Assembly: GCA_025757745.1 (NCBI GenBank)
Contig: CP107217.1
Coordinates: 620,001 to 684,000, forward strand
Direction of reading: 5' to 3'
Source: Coriobacteriaceae bacterium
Lineage (GTDB): Bacteria; Actinomycetota; Coriobacteriia; Coriobacteriales; Coriobacteriaceae
DNA: 64,000 nucleotides
The position numbers were made by a program, and so were the translations under genes. Under the pieces are notes generated by a model that saw only the letters and a list, made by a program, of their open reading frames with translations, was not told where the DNA came from and did no database searches. This document shows, one piece after another, positions 55,678 to 64,000 of this stretch. How positions within the stretch are numbered: position 1 is the first letter of the stretch; each line of letters begins with the position of its first letter.

Positions 55678-56517
55678 TTATGCCTCCTCGAGCTCGAGTT
55701 GGTTATCGGCGATGTCCTGGGCGGTCGCGCGGTAGAGCTCGTCGATAAAGGCGACCTTAAAGCTTGCCGGGGCATCGGCGACGGCGGCGGCACGCGTGCC
55801 GGCAACGTTGTAGACGGCGGTGCCGCAGACGGCTGCCGTAAACGGGTCGGCGGCGCAGGCGTACACGGCCAGCACGCCGCCCTGCGAGCAGCCGCAGCCG
55901 GTGATCTTGGACATGAGCGGGCTGCCGCCGTGGGACTTGGCCACGGTCGTGCCGTCGGTAATCAGGTCGACTTCGCCCGAGACGACCACGGCGCCGCCGG
56001 TGTAGCGGGCGAGCGCCACGGCGGCATCGCGGGCGGCGTCGACCGTGTCGGTGGTATCGACGCCGCGTACGCGGCTCAGATCGGCCGCCTCGCCCTCAAG
56101 ACCCCACAGGCCGGCGAGCGCAATGATCTCGGAGGCATTGCCGCGCACGATGGCGGGCTTGTACTGCTTGAGCTCGTTTACCAGCTGGGTGCGCAGGCTA
56201 CCGATGCCCAGGCCCACCGGATCGAGCACCCAGGGCTTGCCGGCGTCGTGTGCCGCCTTGGCCGCTCGGGGAATCGTCTGCTCGTAGATGGGGAAGAGCG
56301 TGCCCATGTTGAGATAGATGGCGCCGCCGCCGGCAACGAGTGCCTCGCCTTCGTCGGGCAGATAGACCATGGCGGCCGATCCGCCCACGGCGAGCTGTGC
56401 GTTGGCGACAAAGTCGATCGTCACCGTGTTGGTGATGGAGCCGGCCATCGGATTGGTGGCGCGAATCTCCTCCACGGCCTTGACCATATGCTGCTTAAGC
56501 TGTTCCGAATCAATCAC
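55678..56517 (-). CDS. thiM: Hydroxyethylthiazole kinase
   Basis: 279 aa from the GTG at 56517, preceded by AAGGAGG. The frame is open to 56631, but those codons lie in the riboswitch. Motifs: NTVTIDFVANAQLAVGGS (two adjoining strands), LDPVGLG, RGNASEI and ITGCGCSQGG, which carries the catalytic Cys region. Phosphorylates hydroxyethylthiazole for ThiE, so the operon salvages thiazole. No thiD or de novo thiamine gene is in the window. Confidence 0.94.
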   Translation of the reverse strand: MIDSEQLKQHMVKAVEEIRATNPMAGSITNTVTIDFVANAQLAVGGSAAMVYLPDEGEALVAGGGAIYLNMGTLFPIYEQTIPRAAKAAHDAGKPWVLDPVGLGIGSLRTQLVNELKQYKPAIVRGNASEIIALAGLWGLEGEAADLSRVRGVDTTDTVDAARDAAVALARYTGGAVVVSGEVDLITDGTTVAKSHGGSPLMSKITGCGCSQGGVLAVYACAADPFTAAVCGTAVYNVAGTRAAAVADAPASFKVAFIDELYRATAQDIADNQLELEEA

Positions 56518-56539
56518 TGCACATGCCTCCTTGGCATAG

Positions 56540-56570
56540 AAAAGGGGCGCTGTGCATAGACAGCGCCCCT
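56540..56570 (-). terminator. Riboswitch-linked intrinsic terminator
   Basis: Arms aggggcgctgt and acagcgcccct with loop of 6; T-run on the minus strand. Between the TPP aptamer and thiM, consistent with transcriptional control. Confidence 0.85.
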
Positions 56571-56583
56571 GTAAAGGCGGCAT

Positions 56584-56673
56584 GCTCCCTACGCCAGCAT
56601 TAACTGACAGGTTCAAAGGATTGGGCCCCATGCCCTCTCAGCCTTGTGGTTTGCACCGCCGGCACTCCCGCAT
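56584..56673 (-). ncRNA. TPP riboswitch (THI element)
   Basis: On the minus strand the conserved blocks are in order: cgggagtgcc, ggctgagagggcatgg, cctttgaacctg and atgctggcgtaggga. CUGAGA and CCUUUGAACCUG are the pyrimidine-sensor and junction signatures. Controls thiM, the thiamine-binding gene and thiE. High TPP should favour the terminator at 56540. Confidence 0.95.
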
Positions 56674-56700
56674 CGAATCTGTTGTTCCCTATACTAGCGC

Positions 56701-56735
56701 ACCTGCCAAAAAGGGACAGGTTTATTTTGGCAGGT
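56701..56735. repeat. ACCTGCCAAAA palindrome, copy 2
   Basis: Perfect arms acctgccaaaa and ttttggcaggt around agggacaggttta, between the riboswitch and the HAD gene. Same element as 37356. Confidence 0.88.
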
Positions 56736-56772
56736 CGTTACAATAGGTAGGACCGATACGAATGGGGGCCTT

Positions 56773-57681
56773 ATGATTAAACTTGTGCTGACCGATATGG
56801 ACGATACGCTGATTCCAGCCGGGCATGACGGCGCCAGCGACTACGCCATCGAGGGCATTCATGCCATGCAGGCGGCGGGTCTGCACTTTGGCCCGGTTTC
56901 GGGTCGCCAGCCGTCCGCGATGGGCTGGATGTTCCGCAATTGCGTCGAGTGCTTCTCGACCGGCGCGTTCTGCAACGGCCAGGTAATGTTTGTCGACGGT
57001 CAGGCGGTCGCTTCGCGCGCGACTGACAACGCCGCCCTTATGCGCTTGGCTGACTACTTGGAGCAAGAGACCGACGATACGTATCTGAAGGTCTACAGCC
57101 TGGGTGATGACTTTTGGGATAACGATGCCTATTGCGTGACGAGCGACCCCGAGCGCGTGCGCCGCGCCATGGAGTCGGGCGGCAACGCGTGGCTCAAGGG
57201 CGAAGAGGCCCCGTGCCGTCCTGTTGTCGATGACGCACCGGTGTTCAAGGCGAATATCTGGAGTGCCCGTTCGCGTGAGGAGCTCGCGGAGCTACGTGAG
57301 CGCGTTGCCGCTGAGGTACCGGAGCTCTCGCTCGTGTTTCCCAACAATCGTGTGCGCCTGTTCGACATCCTTCCAGCAGGTTGGGACAAGGGTTGCGCCG
57401 CGCTGGAGCTTGCGCGCGCTTTGGACCTGACACTCGACGAGGTGGCCGTGTTCGGTGATTCCGATAACGATCTGCCCATGATCGACGCCGTTCCCAACTC
57501 CGTTGCAGTCGCCAATGCCAACGAGGCTGTCACGGCTGCCGCGCGCTGGCATATCGGCGCTGCGGCAGACGATGCGGTTGCCGGGGCTCTGCATCAGATT
57601 GCCGACTGCGCCGCGACGGGGGAGATGCCGCCGTTTATGCGTCAGATGGATGCGACGGGTTTTGACGTCACGAACGTCTAG
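56773..57681 (+). CDS. HAD-family (Cof-type) phosphatase
   Basis: 302 aa. DMDDT at residues 8-12 gives the nucleophile Asp8; GRQP is motif II region, and GDSDNDLPM motif IV. Lys in GWDKGCA is motif III. The C2 cap lies at about 85-200. Typical of Cof-type sugar-phosphate or nucleotide phosphatases. Ends 10 nt before the LysR gene, so both may be co-transcribed. Substrate unknown. Confidence 0.92.
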   Translation: MIKLVLTDMDDTLIPAGHDGASDYAIEGIHAMQAAGLHFGPVSGRQPSAMGWMFRNCVECFSTGAFCNGQVMFVDGQAVASRATDNAALMRLADYLEQETDDTYLKVYSLGDDFWDNDAYCVTSDPERVRRAMESGGNAWLKGEEAPCRPVVDDAPVFKANIWSARSREELAELRERVAAEVPELSLVFPNNRVRLFDILPAGWDKGCAALELARALDLTLDEVAVFGDSDNDLPMIDAVPNSVAVANANEAVTAAARWHIGAAADDAVAGALHQIADCAATGEMPPFMRQMDATGFDVTNV

Positions 57682-57691
57682 GGAGAAAGCT

Positions 57692-58588
57692 ATGAAGCTT
57701 CAGCAGCTCAGGTATGTCGTCAAAGTTGCCGAATGCGGCAGCATCACCGAGGCCTCGCGCCGGCTTTTTGTGTCGCAGCCTTCGATTACCGCGTCGATCC
57801 GCGATCTCGAAAACGAGATGGGTGTGCACATCTTTGAGCGCACCAACAAGGGTGTCATTGTGTCCGAGGAGGGCGAGACCTTCTTGGGCTACGCGCGACA
57901 GGTGCTTGACCAGGCCGATCTGCTCGAAGGCAAGTACAAGGGCGAGTCCGAGCAGGTGCCGCACTTTAGTGTGAGCTGCCAGCATTATTCCTTTGCCGTC
58001 AACGCGTTTGTCGATGTGATCCGTGAGTTCGATGCCGCGCGCTACGACTTTACCCTGCGCGAGGAGCAGACTCACGAGATTATCGAGGACGTCGCGCATA
58101 TGAAAAGCGAACTAGGCATCTTGTACTTGTCCGAGCACAATCGCGAGGTTATCGAGCGCATGCTGGCGGCCAACGAGCTCGTGTTCGAAGGGCTCTTCTG
58201 CGCCACGCCGCACGTTTTTGTGTGTGCTGACCATCCGCTGGCGGGCCGCTCCAGCGTGACGCTCGAAGATCTCGAAGACTATCCGTTTTTGTCCTACGAG
58301 CAGGGCAGCTACAACTCGTTCTATTATTCCGAGGAGCTGACCTCGACGTTTGAGCGCCGCAAGAATATCCGCGTGCGCGACCGTGCGACGCTGTTCAACC
58401 TGGCCATGGGCCTCAACGGCTACACGGTGTGTTCGGGCGTGATCAGCCACGAGCTCAACGGGCCGGGTATTATCTCCATTCCGCTCGATGTGGACGAGTA
58501 CATGGAGATCGGCATCATCACGCGCAAAAATACGACGCTCACGCGCTACGGTCGGGTCTATATCGACGCGATCCGCCAACATATCTAG
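57692..58588 (+). CDS. LysR-family regulator, probable controller of the MetE-like gene
   Basis: 298 aa from ATG 57692 (gggagaaag). Winged helix at residues 1-60 (CGSITEASRRLFVSQPSI), then the effector domain. It resembles CysB/MetR/CmbR-type regulators of sulfur metabolism in placement: the next gene is a MetE-type methyltransferase. A 23-bp inverted repeat at 58635 is a candidate site. Confidence 0.88.
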   Translation: MKLQQLRYVVKVAECGSITEASRRLFVSQPSITASIRDLENEMGVHIFERTNKGVIVSEEGETFLGYARQVLDQADLLEGKYKGESEQVPHFSVSCQHYSFAVNAFVDVIREFDAARYDFTLREEQTHEIIEDVAHMKSELGILYLSEHNREVIERMLAANELVFEGLFCATPHVFVCADHPLAGRSSVTLEDLEDYPFLSYEQGSYNSFYYSEELTSTFERRKNIRVRDRATLFNLAMGLNGYTVCSGVISHELNGPGIISIPLDVDEYMEIGIITRKNTTLTRYGRVYIDAIRQHI

Positions 58589-58634
58589 GCTGCTGCGTTC
58601 TGCACAGGTCAAATCTCTTTAAGGCAGCCCAAAC

Positions 58635-58657
58635 TGATATAGGAAGCATCTATATCA
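58635..58657. promoter_or_regulatory. Candidate LysR operator upstream of the MetE-like gene
   Basis: Perfect arms tgatatag and ctatatca with a 7-nt spacer; contains a T-N11-A dyad. Followed by AT-rich tttgttataaacatatatt-like promoter DNA at 58660-58680. Confidence 0.6.
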
Positions 58658-58743
58658 AACTGTTATAAACATATATTATACGATGGCCATAGGAGCGCTC
58701 ATACTCTGTCCCAGTAAAGCAACCAATTCAAAGGGAGATATCT

Positions 58744-59877
58744 ATGAGCACTTCGATTCAACCGAACGCGCCGTTTCGCGCCGATATCGTCGGCAGTTTT
58801 CTTCGTCCTCAGGCCGTGAAGGACGCCCGTGCCGCCTACGCCGCGGGCACGCTTGATGACGAGGGCCTTCAGGCCGTCGAGGACGATGCCATTCGCGATT
58901 TGGTGGCAAAGCAGAAGGCCGCCGGCCTGCAGGTCATCACCGATGGTGAGTTTCGCCGCAGCTACTGGCACCTCGATTTTATGTGGGGCCTTAACGGCAT
59001 TGAACGCCGTACCTCGCGTACGGGTTATATGTTCCACGACGAGGAGACCACAGCCGACACCGCCGTGGTAACCGGCCCCATTAGCGGCGAGAACCATCCG
59101 TTCGTCGAGCACTTTAAATTTGTCAAGGTGCTCGAGGGGGAGGGCCAGGTCGCGCGGCAAACCATTCCGGCGCCGATCCAGACGTTCTCCGAAGTCACGC
59201 TCGACCGCTGCGACGGCCAGCAGGAGAGCCTGCGCGCTGTCTATAAGACCGATGAGGAACTTGCCGACGCCATCGCAGCCGCTTATCGCACGGTGATCGC
59301 CGACCTGTACGCAGCAGGCTGCCGCAACATCCAGTTTGATGACTGCACCTGGGGCATCTACTGCGACACCGATTTTGTCGCCAAAACCGGCATGAGCCCG
59401 GTCGACCTGCAAAAGGTAAGCGAGCTGGGCGTGGCGATCAACAATGCCGCCATCGCGGACAAGCCCGACGATCTGGTCATCAACACGCATGTGTGCCGCG
59501 GCAACTACCACTCCACCTATGCCTTCGAGGGCGGCTATGACCCCATCGCGCCGTACCTGTTCGCAAACGAGGATGTCGATGCATTTTACCTGGAGTTCGA
59601 TACGCCGCGCGCCGGCGGTTTTGAGCCGCTCAAGTACGTTGCCCCGGGCAAGAAGGTCGTGCTGGGCTTGGTAACCACCAAGGCGGCAGAGCTCGAGAAC
59701 GAGGATGTTATCGTCGAGCGCATCCGTGAAGCCGCAAAGTACGTGCCGCTCGAGAACCTGTATCTGTCGCCTCAGTGCGGCTTTGCCAGCTGCGAGATTG
59801 GCAACAAGCTGACCGAGGATGAGCAATGGGCAAAGATCGCGCTGGTCAAGCGCATTGCCGAGCGCGTTTGGAAATAG
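58744..59877 (+). CDS. MetE C-terminal-like methyltransferase (YxjG/YxjH type)
   Basis: 377 aa, corresponding to the C-terminal catalytic half of cobalamin-independent methionine synthase. ADIVGSFLRP at the N-terminus, DGEFRRSYWH, and zinc ligands in NTHVCRGNYHS (His, Cys) with SPQCGFAS (Cys) and Glu in YLEFD. Lacks the MetE N-terminal half, as do YxjG/YxjH-like proteins, which use other methyl donors. Starts with aaagggag. Controlled probably by the preceding LysR protein. Confidence 0.88.
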   Translation: MSTSIQPNAPFRADIVGSFLRPQAVKDARAAYAAGTLDDEGLQAVEDDAIRDLVAKQKAAGLQVITDGEFRRSYWHLDFMWGLNGIERRTSRTGYMFHDEETTADTAVVTGPISGENHPFVEHFKFVKVLEGEGQVARQTIPAPIQTFSEVTLDRCDGQQESLRAVYKTDEELADAIAAAYRTVIADLYAAGCRNIQFDDCTWGIYCDTDFVAKTGMSPVDLQKVSELGVAINNAAIADKPDDLVINTHVCRGNYHSTYAFEGGYDPIAPYLFANEDVDAFYLEFDTPRAGGFEPLKYVAPGKKVVLGLVTTKAAELENEDVIVERIREAAKYVPLENLYLSPQCGFASCEIGNKLTEDEQWAKIALVKRIAERVWK

Positions 59878-59999
59878 CGCTAGTGTTTGCAGGTGGCGGC
59901 GCGTGCGAGGCATAGTGTATCGCGTACAATGGTTCGGATCGTATCGTTCGGGCAGGTTATCCGATATGCCTGATCGCCCTTCCATTCGAAAGGACATCC

Positions 60000-61334
60000 A
60001 TGTCCCAGTCCTCGACGCCCGCCGTCAGCGATGCCATCTACGACGCATCGTCGCTCGGCCGCCCGCGCATGTTTCTGCTCGGCCTACAGCACCTGTTTGC
60101 CATGTTTGGCGCCACCGTGCTGGTGCCCGTGCTCACCGGCCTCTCGGTATCGGCAACGCTTTTGTTTGCCGGCTTGGGCACGCTGCTGTTCCACTTCCTG
60201 TCGCGCGGTAAGGTGCCGGCATTTTTGGGCTCATCGTTTGCCTTTATTGCCGGTTATGCCGCAATCGCGCCCAACGGCGAGACCGAGCTTTTGCCCTACG
60301 CCTGCCTGGGCGTAGCTTGTGCCGGTCTGCTCTATCCGGTGCTGGCGGCGCTCTTCCGCGCGTTTGGCGCCAAGCGTGTCATGCGTTTCTTTCCGCCGGT
60401 GGTGACTGGCCCCATCGTCATTTCCATCGGCTTGATCCTGGCAAGTTCCGCTATTGCTAACTGCCAGACCAACTGGCTTGTGGCTGTCATTGGCGTTGCC
60501 GTTATCGTCATCTGCAACATCTGGGGCCGTGGCATGGTCAAGATCGTGCCGATTTTGCTGGGCGTTGTGGTGAGCTATGCCGTTGCGGCTGCGCTCGGCG
60601 AGGTTGATTTCTCGGGCGTTGCCGCCGCTCCGTGGGTCGGTCTGCCCATCGTGTGGGACAACACCGTGTTTGCACTCTTTGGGCCGCAGTTCGATAGCGG
60701 TCTTGCCACGACGGCCATCATCACCATCATGCCGCTGGCCTTCGCGACCATGATCGAGCATATCGGCGATATCTCAGCTATCGGTTCGACTTGCGAGTGC
60801 AACTACATTGCCGATCCCGGTCTGCATCGCACGCTGCTCGGCGACGGCCTTGCCACGATTCTGGCTTCGCTCTTTGGCGCTCCGGCCAACACTACGTATG
60901 GTGAGAACACCGGCGTGCTCGCCCTGACGCGCGTGTTCGACCCGCGCGTAATTCGAATTGCCGCGTGTTGCGCCATCGTGCTTTCGTTCTGCCCCAAGTT
61001 CGCGGCTGTCATTGCGGCCATGCCGGCGTGTGTGATCGGCGGTGTGTCGCTCGTGCTCTACGGCATGATCAGCGCTGTGGGCGTCCGCAACCTCATCGAG
61101 AACCAGGTCGATTTCCAGAACAACCGCAACGTGCTGGTTGCCGCGCTGGTGCTCGTGCTTTCGCTCGGCATCGCGTACAGCACCGCCGGCGCCATCGTGT
61201 TGGAGCTCGGCGGCGTGACGATTTCGCTGTCCGGCATTGCCGTGGGCTCACTGGTGGGCATTGTGCTCAACGCCATCCTGCCGGGTAACGACTTTGAGTT
61301 TGATGTCTCCGAGCTTGAGGAGGCTGCTGAGTAG
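60000..61334 (+). CDS. uraA: Uracil permease (NCS2 family)
   Basis: 444 aa, about 14 helices. GLQHLFAMFGATVLVP near residue 28 and the NCS2 signature TTYGENTGVLALT near 300; IEHIGDISA supplies the conserved Glu. Imports uracil with protons. Start follows gaaaggac. No PyrR-type attenuator is visible in the 122-nt leader, which has a TACAAT near 59926. Ends at an intrinsic terminator. Confidence 0.93.
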   Translation: MSQSSTPAVSDAIYDASSLGRPRMFLLGLQHLFAMFGATVLVPVLTGLSVSATLLFAGLGTLLFHFLSRGKVPAFLGSSFAFIAGYAAIAPNGETELLPYACLGVACAGLLYPVLAALFRAFGAKRVMRFFPPVVTGPIVISIGLILASSAIANCQTNWLVAVIGVAVIVICNIWGRGMVKIVPILLGVVVSYAVAAALGEVDFSGVAAAPWVGLPIVWDNTVFALFGPQFDSGLATTAIITIMPLAFATMIEHIGDISAIGSTCECNYIADPGLHRTLLGDGLATILASLFGAPANTTYGENTGVLALTRVFDPRVIRIAACCAIVLSFCPKFAAVIAAMPACVIGGVSLVLYGMISAVGVRNLIENQVDFQNNRNVLVAALVLVLSLGIAYSTAGAIVLELGGVTISLSGIAVGSLVGIVLNAILPGNDFEFDVSELEEAAE

Positions 61335-61359
61335 CAGCTGCGTTCAGCTAAAACAAGAT

Positions 61360-61398
61360 ATGGTGCCCATGCGTATATGCGTGTGGGCACCATTTTTA
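61360..61398 (+). terminator. Intrinsic terminator of uraA, overlapping the convergent stop codon
   Basis: Arms atggtgccca and tgggcaccat, loop of 14, followed by ttttt. The T-run includes the reverse-strand TAA of the esterase gene (61396-61398). Confidence 0.88.
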
Positions 61399-62061
61399 AT
61401 GTGTCAGTATCCAGTGGATGCCGCGGGCCATGCGTAAGTCGGTTTGGGCAAAGTGATTGCCGGGGTTGAGCTCCAGCGTTGTTGGAATGCCGCGCTCGAC
61501 GAGCAACGCTTCCATCGCGCGTGTGTCGTCGAGTACATGCCGCATCATGCGGTTGGGCGTCTTGGTTTCCGTTTTGCCGAGTGACAGGTAGACGGCTTGC
61601 GGGCTGCCGGCAAAAGGGGCCGTGCTGGCACGGTCGACAAAGTCGGGAAACCATAGCGACCCCGATGCGCTCGCGGCGCGGTCAAAGGCGTCGGTTTGCC
61701 AGAGGGACCAGAGTGCGAAGAGGCCCGCGAGCGAGTAACCGGCAATGCCGCGCCGGGTGGGCGGCTGAGGAAGCGACGACTCGACCTGGGGGATTATCTG
61801 ATTCAGCAGCTCATCAAGAAAATCGGCAGCTTGGCCGCCGAAAGGCTCGGCATCGCGTACGGTCCCGTCGCATGCCCAGGGGCTCAGCTCGCGATTCCAA
61901 TCGAGCCCGCCAATGGTGACGAGGGCGAATGGCGGACAGTCGAGCTCTCGGCAACACTTATAAACCTCGCTGCCGTCGCCCACGACCACAGGAAGGTAGA
62001 TGACAGGCGCGCTTTCCGTATGATTCGAATAAACGGTTATCTGCTTTTGATGCGCTTCCAT
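61396..62061 (-). CDS. Alpha/beta-hydrolase esterase (esterase D/Fes-like)
   Basis: 221 aa. Nucleophile Ser in GYSLAGLFALW near residue 118, GSLWFPDF downstream, and a C-terminal His in PGNHFAQTDLR. Layout fits the PF00756-type esterases, which include siderophore and acyl-ester hydrolases. No signal peptide. Starts after agagaag. Convergent with uraA. Substrate unknown. Confidence 0.85.
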   Translation of the reverse strand: MEAHQKQITVYSNHTESAPVIYLPVVVGDGSEVYKCCRELDCPPFALVTIGGLDWNRELSPWACDGTVRDAEPFGGQAADFLDELLNQIIPQVESSLPQPPTRRGIAGYSLAGLFALWSLWQTDAFDRAASASGSLWFPDFVDRASTAPFAGSPQAVYLSLGKTETKTPNRMMRHVLDDTRAMEALLVERGIPTTLELNPGNHFAQTDLRMARGIHWILTH

Positions 62062-62173
62062 GACGGGCTTCTCTCAGTGTTGTGATATCGGCAGCCCCAA
62101 TTGTCGCACGCCAGCGTATGCCGGTTGGGCTAGACCAAAGACAATCTCGTGCATCCCCTGCGGACGCATATGG

Positions 62174-62211
62174 AAAACGCCACCGCCGGAGGGGAGCTCG
62201 GCGGTGGCGTT
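62174..62211 (-). terminator. Intrinsic terminator after the anchored surface gene
   Basis: Arms aacgccaccgccg and cggcggtggcgtt; on the minus strand tttt follows. Lies 58 nt past the stop of the surface gene at 62269. Confidence 0.85.
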
Positions 62212-62268
62212 GTTAAACGGTGCTGGGGCTCGGGGCCTTCGCGGGAGCTGCCATGTGCGCAGAGGCGT

Positions 62269-63942
62269 CTAAGAACGCTTACGGCTCGCCATGGTGCCTG
62301 CGGCGATAGCGGCTGTTCCCGCAAGGACGGTTGCCACGATGGCCGCACCCGAGGTGTCGCCGGTTGCCGCGAGCACGCCGGTAGTCTTGGCTTTCGTGGT
62401 TGAAGCCGCAACGGCCTTGGTCGGCTTTGAGCCCTCAGGCTTGGGGTTCTGCTTGGACTCCGCGGGCTTGCTTTCTGCGGGCTTGGTCTCGTCGGGCTTG
62501 GGGTCTTCCGGCTTGGCTACCTCGGGAGGTGCGATGGTCGTACTTTTGGCGACTGCTTTGATATAGAGGGAGTCGACCGTGGCGTCGCCCGTGCCGATGG
62601 CTTGGCCTGCCTCGTAGATGCCGTCACGGAGCTTGCGATAGTCAATGATCTTGCCGCCTTCGGGCGTCTGGATGGCGGCGTTCTCAATCTTGATGGTGCC
62701 GATTGTCTTGCCGTCAGCGCTCATGGCACGGGCAAAGATTGCCGCTGTATCTCCTTCGGCCGTTACCTTGCTGCGGATGATCGAGATGACTGCGGGTGTG
62801 ACGCCCTCGCTGGTCTGGGCGATGATGCCGATGTTCTCGCCTTGGGGTTCGCGCCTCGTCTCGCCATCTTGGTTTTCGCTGTAGGGGATGGGGCCGTCGC
62901 CGTTCTCGACATAGCGGGCTATGGCCTTGACAACGGAGTCGCTGATGTAGATGTGGCCGCCCTTCTCGTTGGGTCGATCGTTTCTGGTGGAGAATGCAGC
63001 CGAAACCTCGCCTTCCGCAAACGCGTCCACGGTGGAGCCGTTCTTGACGACGATGTCGTCCTGGTAGGTGAAGAGGGCGTTGGCGCCACCGTATCTGCCT
63101 TTACTTGCACGGACCGTCACGTTTGCATGATCGAGGGTGATGCCCTTGTGGGCATAGACGCCATATTCAACACCGTTTACGTTGAGGGAGGCGTTTGTGG
63201 CTGCGAGGCTGCCCTTGGCCTCGACGGCAGCGTCTTTCTCGGAGCTTGCCTTGACCTGGCCGCCGTCCGAGATGTTGATATTGCCGCCGCTCCAAAGGGC
63301 CTCACCATCGGCTGAGCTTGCCTCGACCGTCCCGCCACCCTTGATGGTGAGGTTCTTGTCGGCTCCAATACCCTTGTCCTTGGTAGCCCTGGCGGTGACG
63401 GCTCCGCTGTCGTCAATCGTGATATTGCCGTTTGCCCTGATGCCATCCGATGCACCCGTGGCGTTGACGTTGCCCGAACCTTTGATAGCGAGATCACCTC
63501 CGGCATTGATGGCATCAAACCCAGTGCTCGTGGCGTTGACGGATCCGGCTCCGTCGATGTTGATATTACCCGTGGAGAGGATAGCGTCCTCAGTAGATGT
63601 CACGCTGAGCGTGCCGCCCTCGTCGCCTTGGATATTGAGCTCGGCATTCTCGTTAGTGCCATGAGAAACGTTGATGCTTTCGATCCATTCGGCAGTGACG
63701 ATGTTGGTTCCCGAGTAATTCACGTTGAGCTTGCCTGCGGCCTGGATCTCGCCGCCGTTATAGTTGTTGAGCTTCAAGTCGTCGGCGCCGTCCCACGACC
63801 AGGTACCGGCCTCGTCGCTCGCCGCGGTGTTGTACTTGTTGCCGCCGACCTTGACCCATTCCGCTGCGAGCGAGACGCTCGGCATGAGCAGCGAGCTCAC
63901 CGTGAGCGCGCACACGGCGCCCGCGACGATGCGGCGCGTCAC
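62269..63942 (-). CDS. Beta-helix-like cell-wall surface protein with LPXTG-like sorting signal
   Basis: 557 aa from the GTG at 63942, but the frame stays open to the window edge, so the real start may lie outside. Hydrophobic signal (GAVCALTVSSLLMPSVSLAA), then repeats like ILSTGNINIDGAGSVNA and GIRANGNITIDDSGAVTA, suggesting a right-handed beta-helix, as in Cthe_2159-type carbohydrate-binding proteins. A Pro/Lys/Glu-rich spacer (KPEDPKPDETKPAESK) leads to LAATGD, a hydrophobic stretch and RKRS. This is a sortase-type sorting signal with Ala for Pro in the second position. Likely displayed on the surface; ligand unknown. Confidence 0.85.
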   Translation of the reverse strand: MTRRIVAGAVCALTVSSLLMPSVSLAAEWVKVGGNKYNTAASDEAGTWSWDGADDLKLNNYNGGEIQAAGKLNVNYSGTNIVTAEWIESINVSHGTNENAELNIQGDEGGTLSVTSTEDAILSTGNINIDGAGSVNATSTGFDAINAGGDLAIKGSGNVNATGASDGIRANGNITIDDSGAVTARATKDKGIGADKNLTIKGGGTVEASSADGEALWSGGNINISDGGQVKASSEKDAAVEAKGSLAATNASLNVNGVEYGVYAHKGITLDHANVTVRASKGRYGGANALFTYQDDIVVKNGSTVDAFAEGEVSAAFSTRNDRPNEKGGHIYISDSVVKAIARYVENGDGPIPYSENQDGETRREPQGENIGIIAQTSEGVTPAVISIIRSKVTAEGDTAAIFARAMSADGKTIGTIKIENAAIQTPEGGKIIDYRKLRDGIYEAGQAIGTGDATVDSLYIKAVAKSTTIAPPEVAKPEDPKPDETKPAESKPAESKQNPKPEGSKPTKAVAASTTKAKTTGVLAATGDTSGAAIVATVLAGTAAIAAGTMASRKRS

Positions 63943-64000
63943 GCGGCGCCAGCTGCCGTGCGCGAGTCCTATGCGATGGCGAACGTCGGGTTCGGCAACA

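Noticed and set aside
56518..56631. N-terminal extension of ThiM
   Set aside because: These codons are the TPP riboswitch terminator and aptamer; the GTG at 56517 has the ribosome site.
59878..59999. PyrR-type attenuator for uraA
   Set aside because: No PyrR-binding loop or terminator/antiterminator pair is visible in the leader.

Overview
The window is bacterial chromosome: high-GC (by eye about 60%), densely packed, about 60 genes on both strands with short intergenic gaps. Gene content (BspA-like leucine-rich-repeat surface protein, LPXTG-like anchored protein, PatB, TetM-like GTPase, RF3, UraA, TPP-controlled thi genes) and style suggest a gut Actinomycetota of class Coriobacteriia, probably Collinsella. 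That is inference: there is no rRNA, no tRNA and no taxonomic marker here. I saw no prophage, insertion sequence, plasmid gene or CRISPR array.

Layout. 1-3.4 kb: amidine deiminase (5' end outside the window), atypical carbamoyltransferase and MFS transporter, apparently one catabolic unit. 3.5-10.4 kb: membrane protein, Dus, a toxin-antitoxin-like pair bracketed by two copies of a 71-nt palindrome, glutaredoxin, an XRE/zinc-ribbon/TipAS regulator, TrmO, PatB and a PPOX protein. 10.4-18 kb: hybrid sensor kinase with two solute-binding domains, K+ channel, LOG protein, ClC channel, GntR/ABC operon. 18.0-18.3 kb: four regularly spaced hairpins. 18.4-21.7 kb: prfC, a queuosine-precursor-type transporter with a structured leader, SDR. 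21.75-32.1 kb: a tightly packed five-gene operon of hybrid kinase, MoxR, DUF58, transglutaminase-like protein and a 1411-aa LRR protein. 32-40 kb: ung, EamA/LysR pair, MATE, rlmA, rsmJ, GNAT and small genes. 40-48.9 kb: TetM-like GTPase, AAA ATPase, UvrA-like protein, trmL, CobW GTPase, ArsC-like protein, flavoprotein. 49-53.3 kb: two paralogous c-di-GMP proteins. 53.6-64 kb: patatin, TPP riboswitch with thiM/thiamine-binding/thiE, HAD, LysR with MetE-like protein, uraA, esterase and an anchored surface protein.

Most notable points: the five-gene surface operon, whose transglutaminase-like member lacks the canonical Cys and Asp; a carbamoyltransferase with altered substrate loops; several families of dispersed intergenic palindromes, one of which supplies the stop codons of two genes; the 80-nt-period hairpin array; and the candidate TA cassette between palindromes. 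All functions are assigned by reading motifs; no database search was run.
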